Numbered from the stretch's first letter, positions 1 to 12,289 are shown. The stretch is 64,000 bases of DNA from Anastrepha obliqua (GCF_027943255.1 NC_072892.1:123335792-123399791); one strand, 5' to 3'. The notes: generated by a model not told the origin, from the letters alone. Numbers and translations: made by a program.

Positions 1-394
1 AATGTGTGGGGGAAATCGCCTTATTTCAACAAGTTTAAGTTATCAACCCCAACACTCAGAAAGGTAAATATTTGTATTTTTCTAGAGAACTTAAATCTTC
101 GATCATAGATGTCTGGAAAGTACTTCAGTATCAACGAATGTACCAACATAAAAAAAAGAATTGCAGTCGAAAGTCGAATGTACGTTGCCAGCAAAATTTG
201 AAAATTCACCTTATTTTTAACAAACTTCGAATATCAGACTATATTATTCAGATCGGACATATTCACTTTGTATATTAAAGACTATAAAGACTAAATTTTC
301 GTTCGTCCTTCTAATATTATAAGTTTTAATGTTCATTATCTATGGGTTTGATCGATCAAAAATGAGCAGCCGACCCAAATTATATTTTACTAAA

Positions 395-455
395 ATGTAC
401 GCGGGTATATAAAATATGGTCCGGACCGAACTTACCGCTACTTAACTTGTTATAT
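395..455. repeat. Possible end of an interspersed dipteran repeat
   Basis: The segment carries a TATATAAA stretch followed by GGACCGAACTTACCG and ends in ACTTAACTTGTT. A related arrangement in the opposite orientation is seen near 29670-29730 (CACAAGTAAGG ... GGACCGAACTTTATATACTCGC). The shared GACCGAACTT core next to a TATA-rich stretch and an AAGT-rich end suggests ends of one transposon family. No second terminus could be matched confidently inside the window. Confidence 0.3.
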
Positions 456-1263
456 TCCTTTTGGTTGCCTTTGTGCGTAACTGTTTCTGCTGGTCGCGCT
501 TATCACGAACGCAAAATTGCTCGCAATTATTTGTAAATAATTATAAAGCAATCGGAAGGCACCTACATAAGTGGCGTGCAAATACGAGCAGTATGCAACA
601 GCCACCCTCTGCCATCCCGCTGACCCGCAACTGTTGATTGTGCAACACGCATGCAGTAGAAAATATAAAGCAAGTATTTTCGATTCCACATTGCATTCGG
701 TGCGGTGTTGAAAGCGGCAGTGTAGTCTTGCTACTTGCCGTGTATTGCATGCAAAGTGCAACTGAAGGAGGACATGCTCATATGGTATAACCATACAATT
801 TATAGGGTGGCTAAGCTAAAATGAAATTAAAAGAGCTGAGAAAGTTGTGCCCTATTTATTCAGATGACTGGTGAATCAAATATTTAAAAGAGTGCGGATG
901 AATTTGGGTCTTAATGACAAGATAAGAAAACAATAAATCATTTCTCAAAGTAATAGGGTTCTCTTCATGGATTCTGTATTGCTGTATATTGGCGGTTTGA
1001 AAGTTTTAAATTAGCATAAGAAATTATGTGGTCCTTATATTTTAGACACACGAAGCGTTCATCAGTTCCATGCAAAACACCACGTGGAGCATCCCTGTGG
1101 AATACTTTAACCCTCTAACTCATCAGCACGTGGATATTTTTCGCCAAAACTAAACATAAAAGGGGGATATAGTGGGTTAAAATGTACTACAAAAATATTT
1201 GTCACTTATAAATTTCAGTATTTTACTATAAGTTTTTAAACAGATCAAAGCTCAAACTTTCAC
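456..1263. other. No recognisable gene
   Basis: AT-rich non-coding DNA. Open frames between 450 and 794 have no recognisable protein motif and look like chance reading frames. Confidence 0.5.
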
Positions 1264-1267
1264 TTAA

Positions 1268-1972
1268 GGGGGGTGGTCTAGAGCACGAAAATTTAGGGTA
1301 TTTTCAGGAACTTTCTTTTTACAATAAAAAAAATGAAAAACGATATTTAAATTGTTTAGGCTTTTTACTTAACTCCTATTAAATACAAAAATGAAAAAAA
1401 AAAAAATTAATTTTAATAATTTAAAAAATTGCGCTTAAATTGACCCTCCCGAAAAATTGGTCCAGGACGGTGTTGTCTATTTTGGCTCTGCTATTTATCT
1501 GAAATACACAAATCAAAAAATTATTAATAAGTATGACTGTATCATTGTCCCGCTACTAAAATAAATAATTTTTTTTTTTTGACAAAATGGCGCGGTTTTG
1601 AATTTGACACTGTAAAAAACGGGGTTTTTCAGTTTTTTCATAAAAAAAAAAAATAATTGAAATAATAATATAGTTTTAGTATGGGCGATAGCCATTGATG
1701 TTGTGAACAACATATTAAAATTTCAGACGATTCAATTGAATGGTTTTTTTTTGTTGTAGTAGGTTTGAGATAACTGAGTTTAAAGTTTAGAGAGTGGAAA
1801 ATGCAACCATTGATGCTGCCGCGTGACGAATCTGACTCTACCTACTGAAACGGCTGTAGAATTGAAGATACTGGGAATATCCTTCCACAAATTTGACGTA
1901 TATTCTTAAAAGCCTATACTTTCGAAATATCAAAAAATTGATTAATTAAAAATTCTAAATGACCGCGGCCCC
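1268..1972 (+). repeat. TTAA-bounded interspersed repeat, copy 1
   Basis: A roughly 700-bp non-coding repeat lies between TTAA at 1264-1267 and TTAA at 1973-1976. Its ends read GGGGGGTGGTCTAG and, on the other strand, GGGGCCGCGGTC, so only a short imperfect terminal inverted repeat is visible. A diverged reverse-complement copy lies at about 43577-44272. The two share stretches around TGGTCTAGAGC, the GACAATGATAC-like centre and the GGAATATCCTTCC motif. TTAA flanks are the target choice of piggyBac transposases, so a piggyBac-mobilised non-autonomous element is plausible. Confidence 0.5.
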
Positions 1973-1976
1973 TTAA

Positions 1977-2569
1977 AACAAATAAATAAACCAAAGTGTA
2001 TAAGGGTTAATTTTTCGCCTTGAAAAAATATCTTCCTATTTATGGAAGGTTTTTGACCTCTCTATCAAATCCCGCTTTTGAAACGCGGCTATTATTCGAT
2101 TTCTCGAAATCTTTAATATTTACAAATTTTTCGAGTTACAAACCATAAATACATGTAATTAAGTAAACTGGCTGTGGCACTAGCTCAAGGCCATCAACTG
2201 ACCAGTTAAACCATATCAAGGGTGTTGCCTTCGATAACAAAGAAATCCTTAAAGACTGGCTCAACAACTTCTTTGGTACCAGACAGGCGATTTTTGGCCG
2301 AACAGCACAAACAAATTGGTCGAGAGATTGGAGGAGGTTTGCAAACAGCAACGGCAAATATATACATAATTCATTAACTTATTGATATAATTATTGTTTT
2401 TTGTTTAAATGAAAGTCTTCGGTAAAAACACTACTAACTTGTTCCCCACCCAATATATAGTCTTGCGGGTGGATGATGGAACATATCAAGTCGGATGTAA
2501 TGGCGAGCTCGATGCATTGACAGATTATGAGAATGCAATATGTTTCATTAAAAGTCAAAGTATAAAATG
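1977..2569. other. No recognisable gene
   Basis: AT-rich non-coding sequence. The small minus-strand frame at 2136-2357 shows no family motif. Confidence 0.45.
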
Positions 2570-3500
2570 GTAAGGTCTTATATATAGAATGCCGAAAAAC
2601 AGAGCTGCCAGTGAAGCGTCCGACTACTGCAGCTGTGCTGCCGAAATTGCGAATCACAGACGTAGTAGAGGATCTATCGAAGTGGTGAGGCGTACTTGCC
2701 GAAGCAATAATAAGAGAGTTGAAGGTATTTTTTGTAGTCCTTCTATCGTTCATCCTGAGTAGGTATCCAAACCATCTTAACCGCTGAGCTTAGCGATATT
2801 TGACCTGATATCAGATGTTCGATCTCATCATTGTATCTTTTTCTGTAATATCCATCAGCTTTCCTTGCTGATCCAAGTATCCTTCATAGGATTTTACGAT
2901 CAAAGCGGAGAAGGTAATTTATTATGTATCTATATGTATGTATTTATAATTTAATTTTGAGAAGTTTGAGCTGAGCAAAATAACAAATAGTGTGTGGCGC
3001 TTAAAGCCCTAACGAGATATTTTGTCTTCTCGACATTAACTTCAAGGCGAACGAGCCTTACCTCAGTTATCAGCTCTTGCTGACTGTACGCAAGTGCGCG
3101 TTGGTTCCACGCAACGATAGAAAGGTCGTCAGCATAGCCGCAAATCTGGATGCGTTTCGTGAAAATGATAGCTTCAGGCCCCATATCGCTGATTCTCTTC
3201 TTCTTAGTTGGCGCAATAACCGCTTACGCGATTTTGACCGAGTTTAACAAAGCGCGTTCTCATGCTAACCGGCGCCAGTTGGACACACCAAGTGAAGCCA
3301 AGTCCTTCTCCACCTGATCTTTCTAACGCAGAGGAGCCCTTTTTCTTCCTCTGCTACCACCAGCTGGTACCGCATCGAATAATTTCAGGGCCGAAGCGTT
3401 TGTATCCATTCGACGATATGACCCAGCAAGCGTAGCTGCTGGATATCGCTGATTACGAAATTTAAAACTAGGTTAAATATGACAGTAGAGAGTGGGTCTC
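2570..3500 (-). pseudogene. Degenerate non-LTR retrotransposon RT and C-terminal remains
   Basis: Read on the minus strand, the segment encodes broken pieces of a non-LTR reverse transcriptase. Around 3460-3510 is GVKQRDPLS, the RT motif upstream of the catalytic box. After a 248-bp interruption comes ICGYADDLSIVAW with the YADD catalytic box (about 3110-3150), followed by VNVEKTKYL, a typical RT motif just downstream. Around 2740-2910 is a C-terminal stretch (RYNDEIEHL) resembling the region behind the RT in site-unspecific non-LTR elements. Stops and a missing linker show it is dead. The exact clade is not settled. Confidence 0.7.
3195..3442. mobile_element. Short 248-bp insertion with 12-bp target duplication
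   Basis: The RT frame is broken by 248 bp flanked on both sides by ATATCGCTGATT (3183-3194 and 3443-3454). Removing one copy and the insert restores the RT reading frame through ISD. The insert begins CTCTTCTTCTTAGTTGG and contains AACCGCTTACGCGATTTTG and TGCTAACCGGCGCC. It has no poly(A) tail and no terminal inverted repeats that I can see. From memory this resembles a dispersed sequence seen repeatedly in dipteran genomic DNA. A SINE or an RNA-mobilised short retroposon is the likeliest identity. Confidence 0.65.
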
Positions 3501-4879
3501 TTTGTTTCACACCTGAGATAGCAACAAATTAGTCTCAAGTTGTTCCATGTATCACCACATTGTTACCAAAGACGCAAGTTTCTTCGGCACTTCGCGAAAT
3601 ATTAAAAGCAGTGTTTTTCTAACGATGACACAAAATATTGATCAGTATTTTTTAAATTTAGTTTAAAGTCGGGAAAACCTACATTAAAATTTGGCCCACC
3701 CTGTATACTAGGAAAAATATTATGTAAACAAAGCTACCCAAGCGTGCGTGGATTATTTGCGAACAAATATAGCGAAATTTCTGCAGAGACAACGACAACG
3801 GCGGCAAGAATCGAAGATGCAGTTGGGAAATCATGCGCGCATCAAAATTTGCAGCGAAATAAAATGAACACAAAGCAAATAAGAGACAAGTTGGTAAATA
3901 AAAATAAAAAAAGTAGTAAAAATAATAAGGCGAACAATTGTAAGTAAGGAGCACCATTGAAGCGAAGTCGAAGTGATTCTGACGAAAGTTCTCTTCTGCC
4001 TGCACATAAATGGAACGGAAGTTCGCAAAGAAAACGAAAAAAGGTAACTTGGAACGCACGAATATAAAAGGGTAAACACATGTCAGTTCGTGTTCGAAAT
4101 TTTTTGTGGCAACAATTTGCACAAGCTGTGCTGCAATGAGTAGGCAGGCAGTGCAGAAGTCAAAACCTCAGTCGTGTAGCAAATCGCATTGCTGCTGTCA
4201 GGCAACATCACAAAATTTCGCCACCAACTGTGTGCAGAATCATTTTGCAGCTTATAGTGTGTTTACTTTATATGGGACTGAACGACGTGCAACTTGCGCC
4301 ATGCCAACTTTAAATTCGATGACGATATTATGAGCACATTCGTACGAGTATGAGACTGTGTGCGTACGTGAATTCGCCAATCAAATTGGTTAAATTCACC
4401 ATTCAACCAAAAGTAGAAAAACATGTAAAAAGCGGCAATACTGAGAAATGAATCAAATATTGGCATAGCACACAATAGAAAAATTTGAATAGTAAGACAC
4501 AGTAGGCTCAAAAAGGGTAGAGGAGCACCGAGGGAGTGAAATCTGCGCACACTGTACTCGCTCTTCAAGAAGTCGGCGGGCGTGCGGCAATTGTTTATCA
4601 CGACAAGTTGACTTGCCACAACCACAACAAAAGGCAAACAGCATTGTGGAGAAGAGCTTGCGGTGAAATAGAGTATTTTTAGATAAACAATTGTTATGTG
4701 TGCAGTAAAAAATTTAATTCAGAATAATTTATACGGAAAATGGTTGAAAAATCAACTTATGAAATATATGCATTTGTATTAGTACCTATATATTTGGGGG
4801 CCTTGTAAGATGAAGGACTAGGTCGACTATGTCATAGAAAAATAGGATCAGAGATAGAGAAGGAGTTAGAGATAGAGAC
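3501..4879. other. Non-coding stretch; one transposon-end-like motif and a TATA-like site
   Basis: No gene recognised. At 3691-3710 the sequence GGCCCACCCTGTATA looks like a lone terminus of the GGGTGGGCC-ended DD41D family also present at 16635-17315. At 4063-4070 there is TATAAAAG with TCAGTT 20 bp further on, which could be a core promoter. The frame behind it (4106-4333) has no recognisable product, so I do not call a gene. Confidence 0.35.
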
Positions 4880-5620
4880 AGAGATAACCTCCTGGAAGAC
4901 GTACTACCCGACGATAGGAAAAATCAGAGACTAGTGCTCCTGCTAAAGCCGGTAAAGCTACCAGAGCAACCATCATTGTATCGTCCACTTTGTATGTTGG
5001 ATACAATCGGCAATATGTTGGAGCGATTACCGTGCAACAGAATACAAAACTTCTTGGAAAAGCCTGTTAAGATCTCTCCCAGTCCGTTTGGTTTTGGCAA
5101 CTACTGGTAACACTAGACACTCTGTGAGCTGGCGCCAGATAATGAACGCACTTGCAGCATTTAAAGTTCCGGCGTACTGGCAGCGCATTATTGTCGACTA
5201 TTTCAACAATAGGCTGCTGCTCTACGATGCGGAGGATGGCGTGGGACAATATAAGGTGTGTCGCAAGGCTCGATACTGGGTCCAACGCTGTGGAACGCAA
5301 TGTACCACGGCGTGCTTAAAATGTCCCTTCCCAAAGGAGCAACACTGCTTGGCTATGCTGATGATAACGCGCGGTTGGCTATGCTCCATAAACGTCTCGA
5401 GACATATGCAATAACGCAGTTTCGCATATACGAAAATGGTGGATAGCAGCAAAACTGAAACTTGCAGCACAGAAGACGGCAGTAGTCTTGCTAAGCAAAA
5501 AGAGGGCACGCGAGGAGATCGTGATATGGGCATGCGAGCACCTCATAAGTCTCAGCCGTGCTTGAAGTATCTAGGAGTTACCATTGACTCAAGAGTAATG
5601 TTCAATTAACATTATCATTT
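4880..5620 (+). pseudogene. R1-type non-LTR retrotransposon RT fragment
   Basis: Translation in shifting plus-strand frames gives an ordered series of RT pieces: QRLVLLLKPVKLPEQPS, YRPLCMLDTIGNMLERL and SPSPFGF (4925-5095), SWRQIMNALAAFKVPAYW (about 5128-5190), GSILGPTLWNAMYHGVL (5260-5320), then GYADDNARLAM with the YADD catalytic box (5350-5380) and finally LKYLGVTIDS-like remains near 5560-5600. This order and wording fit R1-clade elements. There are at least three frameshifts and several stops, and the 5' half with the endonuclease is absent. It is clearly inactive. Confidence 0.75.
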
Positions 5621-6033
5621 TGGGTAATTTCAGATTACAGGCGATAAGACAAAACTTAACCGCCTTCGAGATATTCATTTTGAATTTTCGATTTTCCACT
5701 AAGTGTTACCTTCACTTACCTCACACCACTATAAAAACATTTTGCACGGAATCTATTCTGCAAATTACTTTATAACTATGTAGAAAAAAGTATAGAATAT
5801 AATTCAAGCTACGGAAAATGTAAAGTTGTACAAACCAAACTGGAATTAATTAAGCTTCTACCTCTAAAACGTACGCCCTTTGTTAGCTTAAGGATCTATC
5901 GAATGGTCGATAGACGATCCAGATAAACACATGCAAGAACTGCAGGACTATTTAGCAACCAATCTTCTAGGTTTTAAAAATACTGAGAAACATTTTTTTT
6001 TGTTTTTGCTGTTATTTGCTTAAACTTTTTGTT
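5621..6033. other. No recognisable gene
   Basis: AT-rich sequence between the R1-type debris and the TTAA MITE. It may include the degraded tail of the retroelement, but nothing is recognisable. Confidence 0.4.
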
Positions 6034-6037
6034 TTAA

Positions 6038-6612
6038 GGGGACAGATACCTATAAAATTTCGAAAAAAAAAATTTTTTTTTCATTAAATGTTAATATACT
6101 CCTTTAAGAATATGTCAAAAAATGTTTAGAACGCAAATTTAAGTATTTCTTATATTACAGATCGTCAACAGTGACGACTCTATTCTTTGCATTCGAGCGC
6201 TGGGGGAATTTTCATGTATTCAAACTTTAGACGCGTTTTTCTCAATTAGTGTCCACGATAACTCGAAAAGTTATTGACCGATCTCCCTGGAATTTTGCAC
6301 ACGTCTTTTTTATGATAATACTTTCTATGTGAATTTACAATTCGAAAATTTTTCCAAAAAATAATTTTTTCGAAGCAAAAATAGTAGGAGGGTGCAATTC
6401 CCACCGATTGAGAAGCCCCGCTGCGACCTTCCTGGACGAATTGAGTTCACATCCGCAATTTTAAATGATTAAAATAAATCAAAAAAATTTATATTATTTT
6501 AATGTATAAATAAACTGTATGCCAATTTTGGAAAAAATATATTGGCTTCTTCATTTTAAATACTTTTAATTAAAATCAGGGGAAATGTGGCCGTTTACAG
6601 GTATCTGTCCCC
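6038..6612. mobile_element. piggyBac-type MITE with perfect terminal repeats
   Basis: A 575-bp non-coding element flanked by TTAA on both sides (6034-6037 and 6613-6616). Its termini are GGGGACAGATACCT and the exact reverse complement AGGTATCTGTCCCC, so with the target site the inverted repeat is 18 bp and perfect. TTAA target duplication with a short G-rich terminal repeat is the signature of piggyBac-mobilised elements. It carries no transposase, so it would depend on a partner. The piggyBac copy at 25772-29507 has different ends (CCCTTTCGC) and is therefore not that partner. Confidence 0.85.
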
Positions 6613-6667
6613 TTAATTGCATCCAAAGAATATAAAAATACCTTAAAAATAATTGGCTGGATTGCAG

Positions 6668-7030
6668 TTTTAGAGTTGTCTCAAAAGTTGTGGGCAAAAA
6701 ATAAGGTGAATTTATTTGTCAAACTTTGCGGGATTAAAATTTCGCTCTAGTTATTTTTTTCATGAGTTGGCAGCACTGTTAATAATATATGGGCCAACTT
6801 TCATGTGAATGTTATCAGTAATATATTTACGCTTGTGTTTACCAAACGACCAAGAGTGCATTTTTCGATTTTTACAATGTCTGATTTGATTGAGCAGAGA
6901 AGTGTCATCAAATTTTGTTTTTGTCGCGTTGATGTTTTTTTCGATTTTCGTGGTGTGGTGCACTATGAATTCCTTCCACCTGGCCAAACAATAAAAAATA
7001 ATAACCACCACAAAATAATAACAAAAACTT
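6668..7030 (+). mobile_element. Internally deleted mariner remnant
   Basis: A frame starting near 6876 reads LIEQRSVIKFCF, the start of a mariner transposase helix-turn-helix region. It then jumps directly to VFFDFRGVVHYEFLPPGQT, which belongs between the first and second catalytic aspartates. The junction therefore marks deletion of roughly a third of the gene. The deletion is in frame, and the catalytic aspartates are missing from the remaining piece. Ends could not be fixed; 6668-7030 is approximate. Confidence 0.6.
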
Positions 7031-7290
7031 AAATAAAAAATAATAATAAATTCAAAAAGAAAAAACTGCGCTAAAGAAATGAGTTTTTTTTTATCAAAAA
7101 ATTTATTTTTCTGATACTCGAATATTTTTTTCATTCGCGATATACCCATTATTTTGGTTGTAAACATAAAATTGAAAAAACAGAAAAGAAAATATAAAAT
7201 TGGTAAAGTTGTGATTATTTTTCTTTAAGAAATAATAATACATCAAATAATAATTTTTCAATGCGACGAAATAAAAATAAAAATAAATAA

Positions 7291-7425
7291 ATAATTGGCG
7301 CATTCATCTCTGTTAAGTGTTTGGCCGAGCTCCTCCTTCTATTTGTGGCGTGCGTCTTGATGTTGTTCCACAAGTAGTGGGACCTGCAGTCTTAAGCCAA
7401 CTCCGAACCGCAAATGGACGCCGAA
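7291..7425 (-). mobile_element. tRNA-derived SINE, 3' fragment
   Basis: The piece reads AATTGGCG ... TTTGGCCGAGCTCCTCC ... TTGATGTTGTTCCACAA ... CCAACTCCGAACCGCA. This is the 3' body of the SINE that occurs complete at 39996-40326 and 34628-34937. The tRNA-like head is missing. Confidence 0.75.
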
Positions 7426-7559
7426 AAAAATAGCACTCGATAATTGAGTTTTATTTGATAAATTTATTATTATGATCAAAAAAATATTCGAGGTGAATAA
7501 ACAAGACTGGTGATATAAAAAATGGTTTGCGTTGGAAGTTACATCCCTAGCTGACTTCC

Positions 7560-8610
7560 AGTGAAAGCTTAGTGACATTCGGTTTAGTGGAAGCGAAGTT
7601 ATTGCGTCTAAAGTGTTAGTATGTTTGTGTCATCGATGCAAAAATGAGTTCCAAACAAAGAGTTAATATCAACTTTTGTTTTAATATCGGTAAAACGTAT
7701 ACCGAAACATTTGAATTGCTGAAAAAAGTTTATGGCGATGATTGTGTATCTCGTGCCAGAGTTCAAGAGTGGTTAGTTAACTCGTTTCAGAGATGGTTGT
7801 GAAGGCAGTGAAGGCAGTGAATCAGTGATCACTGAAAACTTCATGGATCTTGTTCGTAAATTTATCAAAAATGAACCGAAATCATCATTGAAATTCATGG
7901 AATCGGAGTCGAGTATTTCGGAAACATCGATTTATCGCATTTTAACTGACGTTTCGTAGGCCCAAATGACGAAACGTCTTTTTGCCCGTTTCGTTCCGCA
8001 CAAGTTAACATTCGAAAGGGCCCATTAAAGAGGTGAGAAAAACTCTACAACAATGTAGCTGGTGATGAAACGTAGTGTTTCCAACATGAATCTGAAACTA
8101 AGCGTCAAAGTGCCGAAGGCTCCAGACGCGCCAACACCCAAAAAAAGTCGAGGCTCATTTACGATTCGAAGGGAATTGCCCACAAGGAGTTCATGCCAAT
8201 GGGCCAAATCGTCAACGCAATTTGTTATCTTGGCGTTTTCAAGCCTTTGTTGCATCGCATTCATCGAATTTGCCCTGAATACCGTGAAGGAGGAAGCTGG
8301 CGCTTATTGCATGATAATGCATCATCTCATCGATCCACTGATGTTTTGACTAGAAATCGCATTTTAGCCATCAATGACTCACTGTATTCACCTGATATGG
8401 CTCCGTGTGACTTGTAGCTATTCGTAAAATTGAATTTGGCTATGAAAGGAAAACGTTTTGAGTCCGTAGAGGCTACCAAAAATGCTTTTACCGACATCCT
8501 GAAGGACATTCAGGATTCCGGTGAATGACCTGAAAAACTCTTTCGAAAAGCTTTTAGATCGCGCAAAACAGTGTATCGAGGCCAGAGGGGACTATTTTGA
8601 ATAGTTCGAA
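7560..8610 (+). pseudogene. Mariner transposase pseudogene (DD34D type)
   Basis: Starting at the ATG near 7644 the frame reads NINFCFNIGKTYTETFELL and KVYGDDCVSRARVQEW, the mariner N-terminal helix-turn-helix region. After several frameshifts come RRANTQKKSRLIYDSKGIA (8120-8185) and RLLHDNASSHRS (8305-8340) with the second catalytic Asp. Then come DSLYSPDMAPCDL (8375-8418) with the third, and KGKRFESVEATKNAFTDIL in the C-terminus (8450-8500). About three residues are lost between the second and third aspartates relative to the family spacing of 34. Multiple stops make it non-functional. I did not find terminal inverted repeats. Confidence 0.8.
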
Positions 8611-10639
8611 TAGTTCGAAAGCTATTCATAACAATAATAGTCGCAGATATCGCATTTAGCTTTTAAATCGTAAAAATGTATAAAAAGCAAAAAAAAGAGC
8701 TCATATATCTACTTATATATATTTTTCCAACTGCTCTACGGTATTTATAAGCTTTAATTTTTTCACTCAACATTTGAAAATAATACGATACTGTTTTTCG
8801 GTGCTTGGTTTTCACGCAAGACTTTTTAAAATCAACACTAATTTGCTGAGTGTTAATCCAATATTTAAACGAATCTATACTCATAGCTTTGGTTTAGGAA
8901 CTAAATAAGTGAAATTTCTTTGTTTAATAATCAGATCGATTTTAAAAATGCAAAATAAAAATATCAAAGCAATTCGTGTTTTCATTGGTTACGGGGTTTT
9001 TTCTCTCAAACTGCGTTAAAAATTCTCCAGCCAATGCAAGCAACAACACTTAACAAATAGGTACTGCTGTGACAATTCAGCCTTCTCATTTGTCTGCAGT
9101 CATGAACAACTAATGTAAATACCAGCAGCATTCGTAAGCTCTTAGTGTTTCAGTTATTTTTGTTTCTAAATTTGGGGTTGTTAATTTTTTTTCATTCTAC
9201 GAATACTCTGAACCAATTTCTAAGCAAACCAGCAACCAGAAAATTGGATGTGTACATAGTGTAGGAGTTTTCTCCTTACGCTTTCCCTATACATTTACCC
9301 CATCCTCCATTCCATACATCAAACAAAAGCACTTTTTTATACCAGATAAATCAAGCAGTAGGAATTCCTGAACAACGGCACTCCTTTGCGTATACGTAAA
9401 CTTCTTTCTCTGTAGCTGCGAAAGTTGCGGTAGCAGTCGCTTAAGTTTAGATGAGGTATCCGGCGTAGCTTTTAGGTTAAGGTAACTCTATTTTTCGTGT
9501 TTTTTTATAAGTTTTCTAAGCTGATCTTGGTATTAATTGTTATACTTAATTGTTGTAATTACTATAGCTATTGTTGTTGTTGATGTCTTTGTTCTCGCGC
9601 CCTCCACAAAGTGTTGGAATATTGTTTTAATATCTCGCTTTACCAGAAATGCATCTCGTTTTCGTTGATTTTTCTAACCCCCTTCTTAAACTCTACTCAA
9701 TCTTCAATTTATTCTTTTTTCGCTTGAGAGCTTCTCTAAACAATCGCAGTTAAATTGTCTACAAGATGGAATATTTGTTGAGAAAAAGGCAAGTCGGCAT
9801 GCCTCGCGAAATTAAAAGAAATTCTCTCGTCAAATGCAAATTTTATGTCCTCTACCAGCAACTACTTGTTTTTGCACAATTCTGCTATACCGGCAACCGA
9901 AACTTTTGCCATTTTCGTTGCCACAGAGCAGAGTTTTGCACTTCCGAAGATTTTTCAAGTGTCTCAACGTGTTGCAACGTCTCGAGACATCCACTTGTTT
10001 TGTTCGCTTTTTTCGGTGTTGAACACAAGCACTTCTTGCTTTGGTTTGTTGTTATTGTTGTGCACTTGAAGATATTTGAATGACACGACAATTGCCACGC
10101 TGCGAAACGCCACACACACACACCACTTTGCTGTCGAACGTTGCATGTCAGCTTCCCATTGTTACTCGCAATAGTGTCTTTGTGACACTCGTGGTGGTGG
10201 GGGGCGAAGTTTAGCCGATCACCATCTCTATTTTTGCTGAATTGCACTCTAAAGTAACAATGCAGGCGAACTATGTAAACCGCAACAGCCGCAGTTATGT
10301 AACAATAGAAATCACTCGGTCCACGATGTTGACATCACTGAAGCGGAAAGTTTGTTTGTCTTGCTGTTTAGCCTTAATTAGTTAGCGTTTACATGATGGT
10401 GAGCAGAGGTTGGCATTGGAGCTAAGGCAAATAGTTTTGATGAAATCCTTTCGGTACATATCTTAAAGACCTCAAGTTATCTTCAAAAAGAGGTGTCGTT
10501 CTGAGTTATACTGTGGCAGAAAAAACGCGATTTATCCGTGGCGGGCACCCTTTCGATTATCTGGGACTTAGTAGAGTGGTATTGCACCAGTTAGGCACTA
10601 TTAATTCCAATTGCACTTTTATTGGATCTCGTTGACATA
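8611..10639. other. No recognisable gene
   Basis: Two kilobases without a supportable feature apart from a short CA run near 10112-10125. The overlapping open frames at 9766-10247 on both strands have no family motif. Intergenic or intronic host DNA is possible. Confidence 0.4.
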
Positions 10640-12125
10640 TTTAATTTAGTATTAAAAATTCTTTATTTATTTACAAATCTTGCATCTTACACTTCAATAA
10701 TTTATACAATAATTCATGTGAATATATAAATACATACATAAAGAAAAACATAATAAATTTGTGGCAAAAACACTGTTGTCTGTTACCGCTCAAAAATTAA
10801 TCAAAAATTTAACTCTGCAATAAGAACTTCTCTATAGAGTAAGACTGAGTATATAAAATAAGTTAGTATTTTCCAATTGTGGTCATTAAGTACTCCTATT
10901 ACTTCTGCTTCATTTAGCTTCGCTGCGTTTAGGTATCTTATTCTTATCTGCTTCAGTACCGCACATCTTCCAAAGAAGTGCTGCATATCTTCTTCCTCTT
11001 TTAAATTGCAGAGGATGCAAATTTTCTGGGTATTTCCATACGTGGTTGCATTTAGCTTTAGTAAATTACATCTTGCTCTGAAAATTGTTGTAATGTCAGC
11101 TAGTCGCATATCTTCTTTAATACCTATATGATTCCCCTTTTGAGTAGTTTAAATGTTTATAAATTCGCGTCGGGCTTGACTGTGCTTTTTGCTTGCCATG
11201 TTGAGATCTTTTATTTTCATTTTGGTAAGAAGCTATACACAGCGATATTGCCAATCTGTAGCGGTGATGTTTTCGTCAAACTTCAGACCAAACTCCATTC
11301 CCATGTTGCTCAGATGCTTAAGCCGAAACACATTTTTACTTAAAATGCCTAGTGTTAGTTTGTGTGGGAGTCTGTTGCAATTGAATTTATAAATGGTTTT
11401 CCAGATATACTTCATGTGTAGCTCTAAAGAATAAATGTGGCTATATTCTAAAGTTGTTTATAATGTTATTACATAAAGTGTTTGAGGATTCTTTTAATGA
11501 AGTAACGTTGAAGTTTATTTACTTCATCAAATGAGAGATAACCCCAAACTTGCGCTGCGTAAGGTTGTATTGCTCTGCATACCGCTTGGAACAGCTTCCA
11601 TTTGGATTTTAATGAAATGAATGGCTTCGCTAAGAAATCGTTCCATGTGGAATTAATACTAGCTTTTGCTGAAGAATTTCTGGTCTCTAAGTGCTTACCT
11701 AATGTCATTTTGGGTGTGAGAATGACACCAAGATATTTATATTCTGCCACCAATTTAATTTCTTCACCTTGGTACCACCATTTTTCTGCCTGGGAAAGTC
11801 GTCCACTTCTTCTAAAGAGTAGTATTTCTCCAGGTTATTAATCATGGATTGCATGACTATAGAATTATCCGCCAGGAGAACAATATCGTCGGCATAAAGG
11901 AGAAGGCGTATATTCATGCCCTCAACCAATAGACCGCCTTCCAAATAGTCGTGCAAATCATTTAGGTATAAAGCGAACAATAATGGCGGCAACAGACATC
12001 ATTGTTTCACACCAGTGCAGGTTCAAGTCAGATACTTCTTTTTCTGTCCAAAACGCAGATCTAGTATTCAATTTATCTCTGAATTCAAATTCAGCCAGTC
12101 ATTCAAGGTTTGCATTTTGACACTA
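10640..12125 (-). pseudogene. Non-LTR retrotransposon, 5'-truncated
   Basis: On the minus strand the order is RT then C-terminal region. TGVKQ..LLPPLLFALYLND lies at about 11950-12015 and RLLLYADDIVLLAD, with the catalytic YADD box, at about 11875-11920. Then come AEYKYLGVILTPKMTLGKH (11690-11750), KWKLFQAVCRAIQPYAAQVW (11535-11600) and KLQRYFIKRILK (11480-11515). A zinc-knuckle-like CILCNLKEEEDMQHFFGRC follows at about 10965-11025. AT-rich sequence at the left end could be the 3' tail. The element is frameshifted and lacks the endonuclease end. Confidence 0.75.
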
Positions 12126-12289
12126 ACGAACGGGCGACGCATGAAGTAACTAAATATAACTGCCGAAATTCTATTTGGTAGTCATGAATTTAACTCGTTT
12201 AAGTCATTCGCACTATGACTAGAAAACGATCAAAAGTTTTCAAGATTCGAATATTATTGCAATGACTTTAAGCATACTACTTAAGGGTT
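12126..12289. other. Short unassigned spacer
   Basis: No motif seen; it joins two unrelated retroelement fragments. Confidence 0.3.

Noticed and set aside
3679..4122. 147-residue minus-strand frame with hydrophobic segments
   Set aside because: Sequence is low complexity (Phe/Tyr/Leu from AT-rich DNA) with no recognisable domain.
9766..10247. Overlapping open frames of 60-120 residues on both strands
   Set aside because: No family motif, no promoter or splice context, and frames overlap on both strands as chance frames do.
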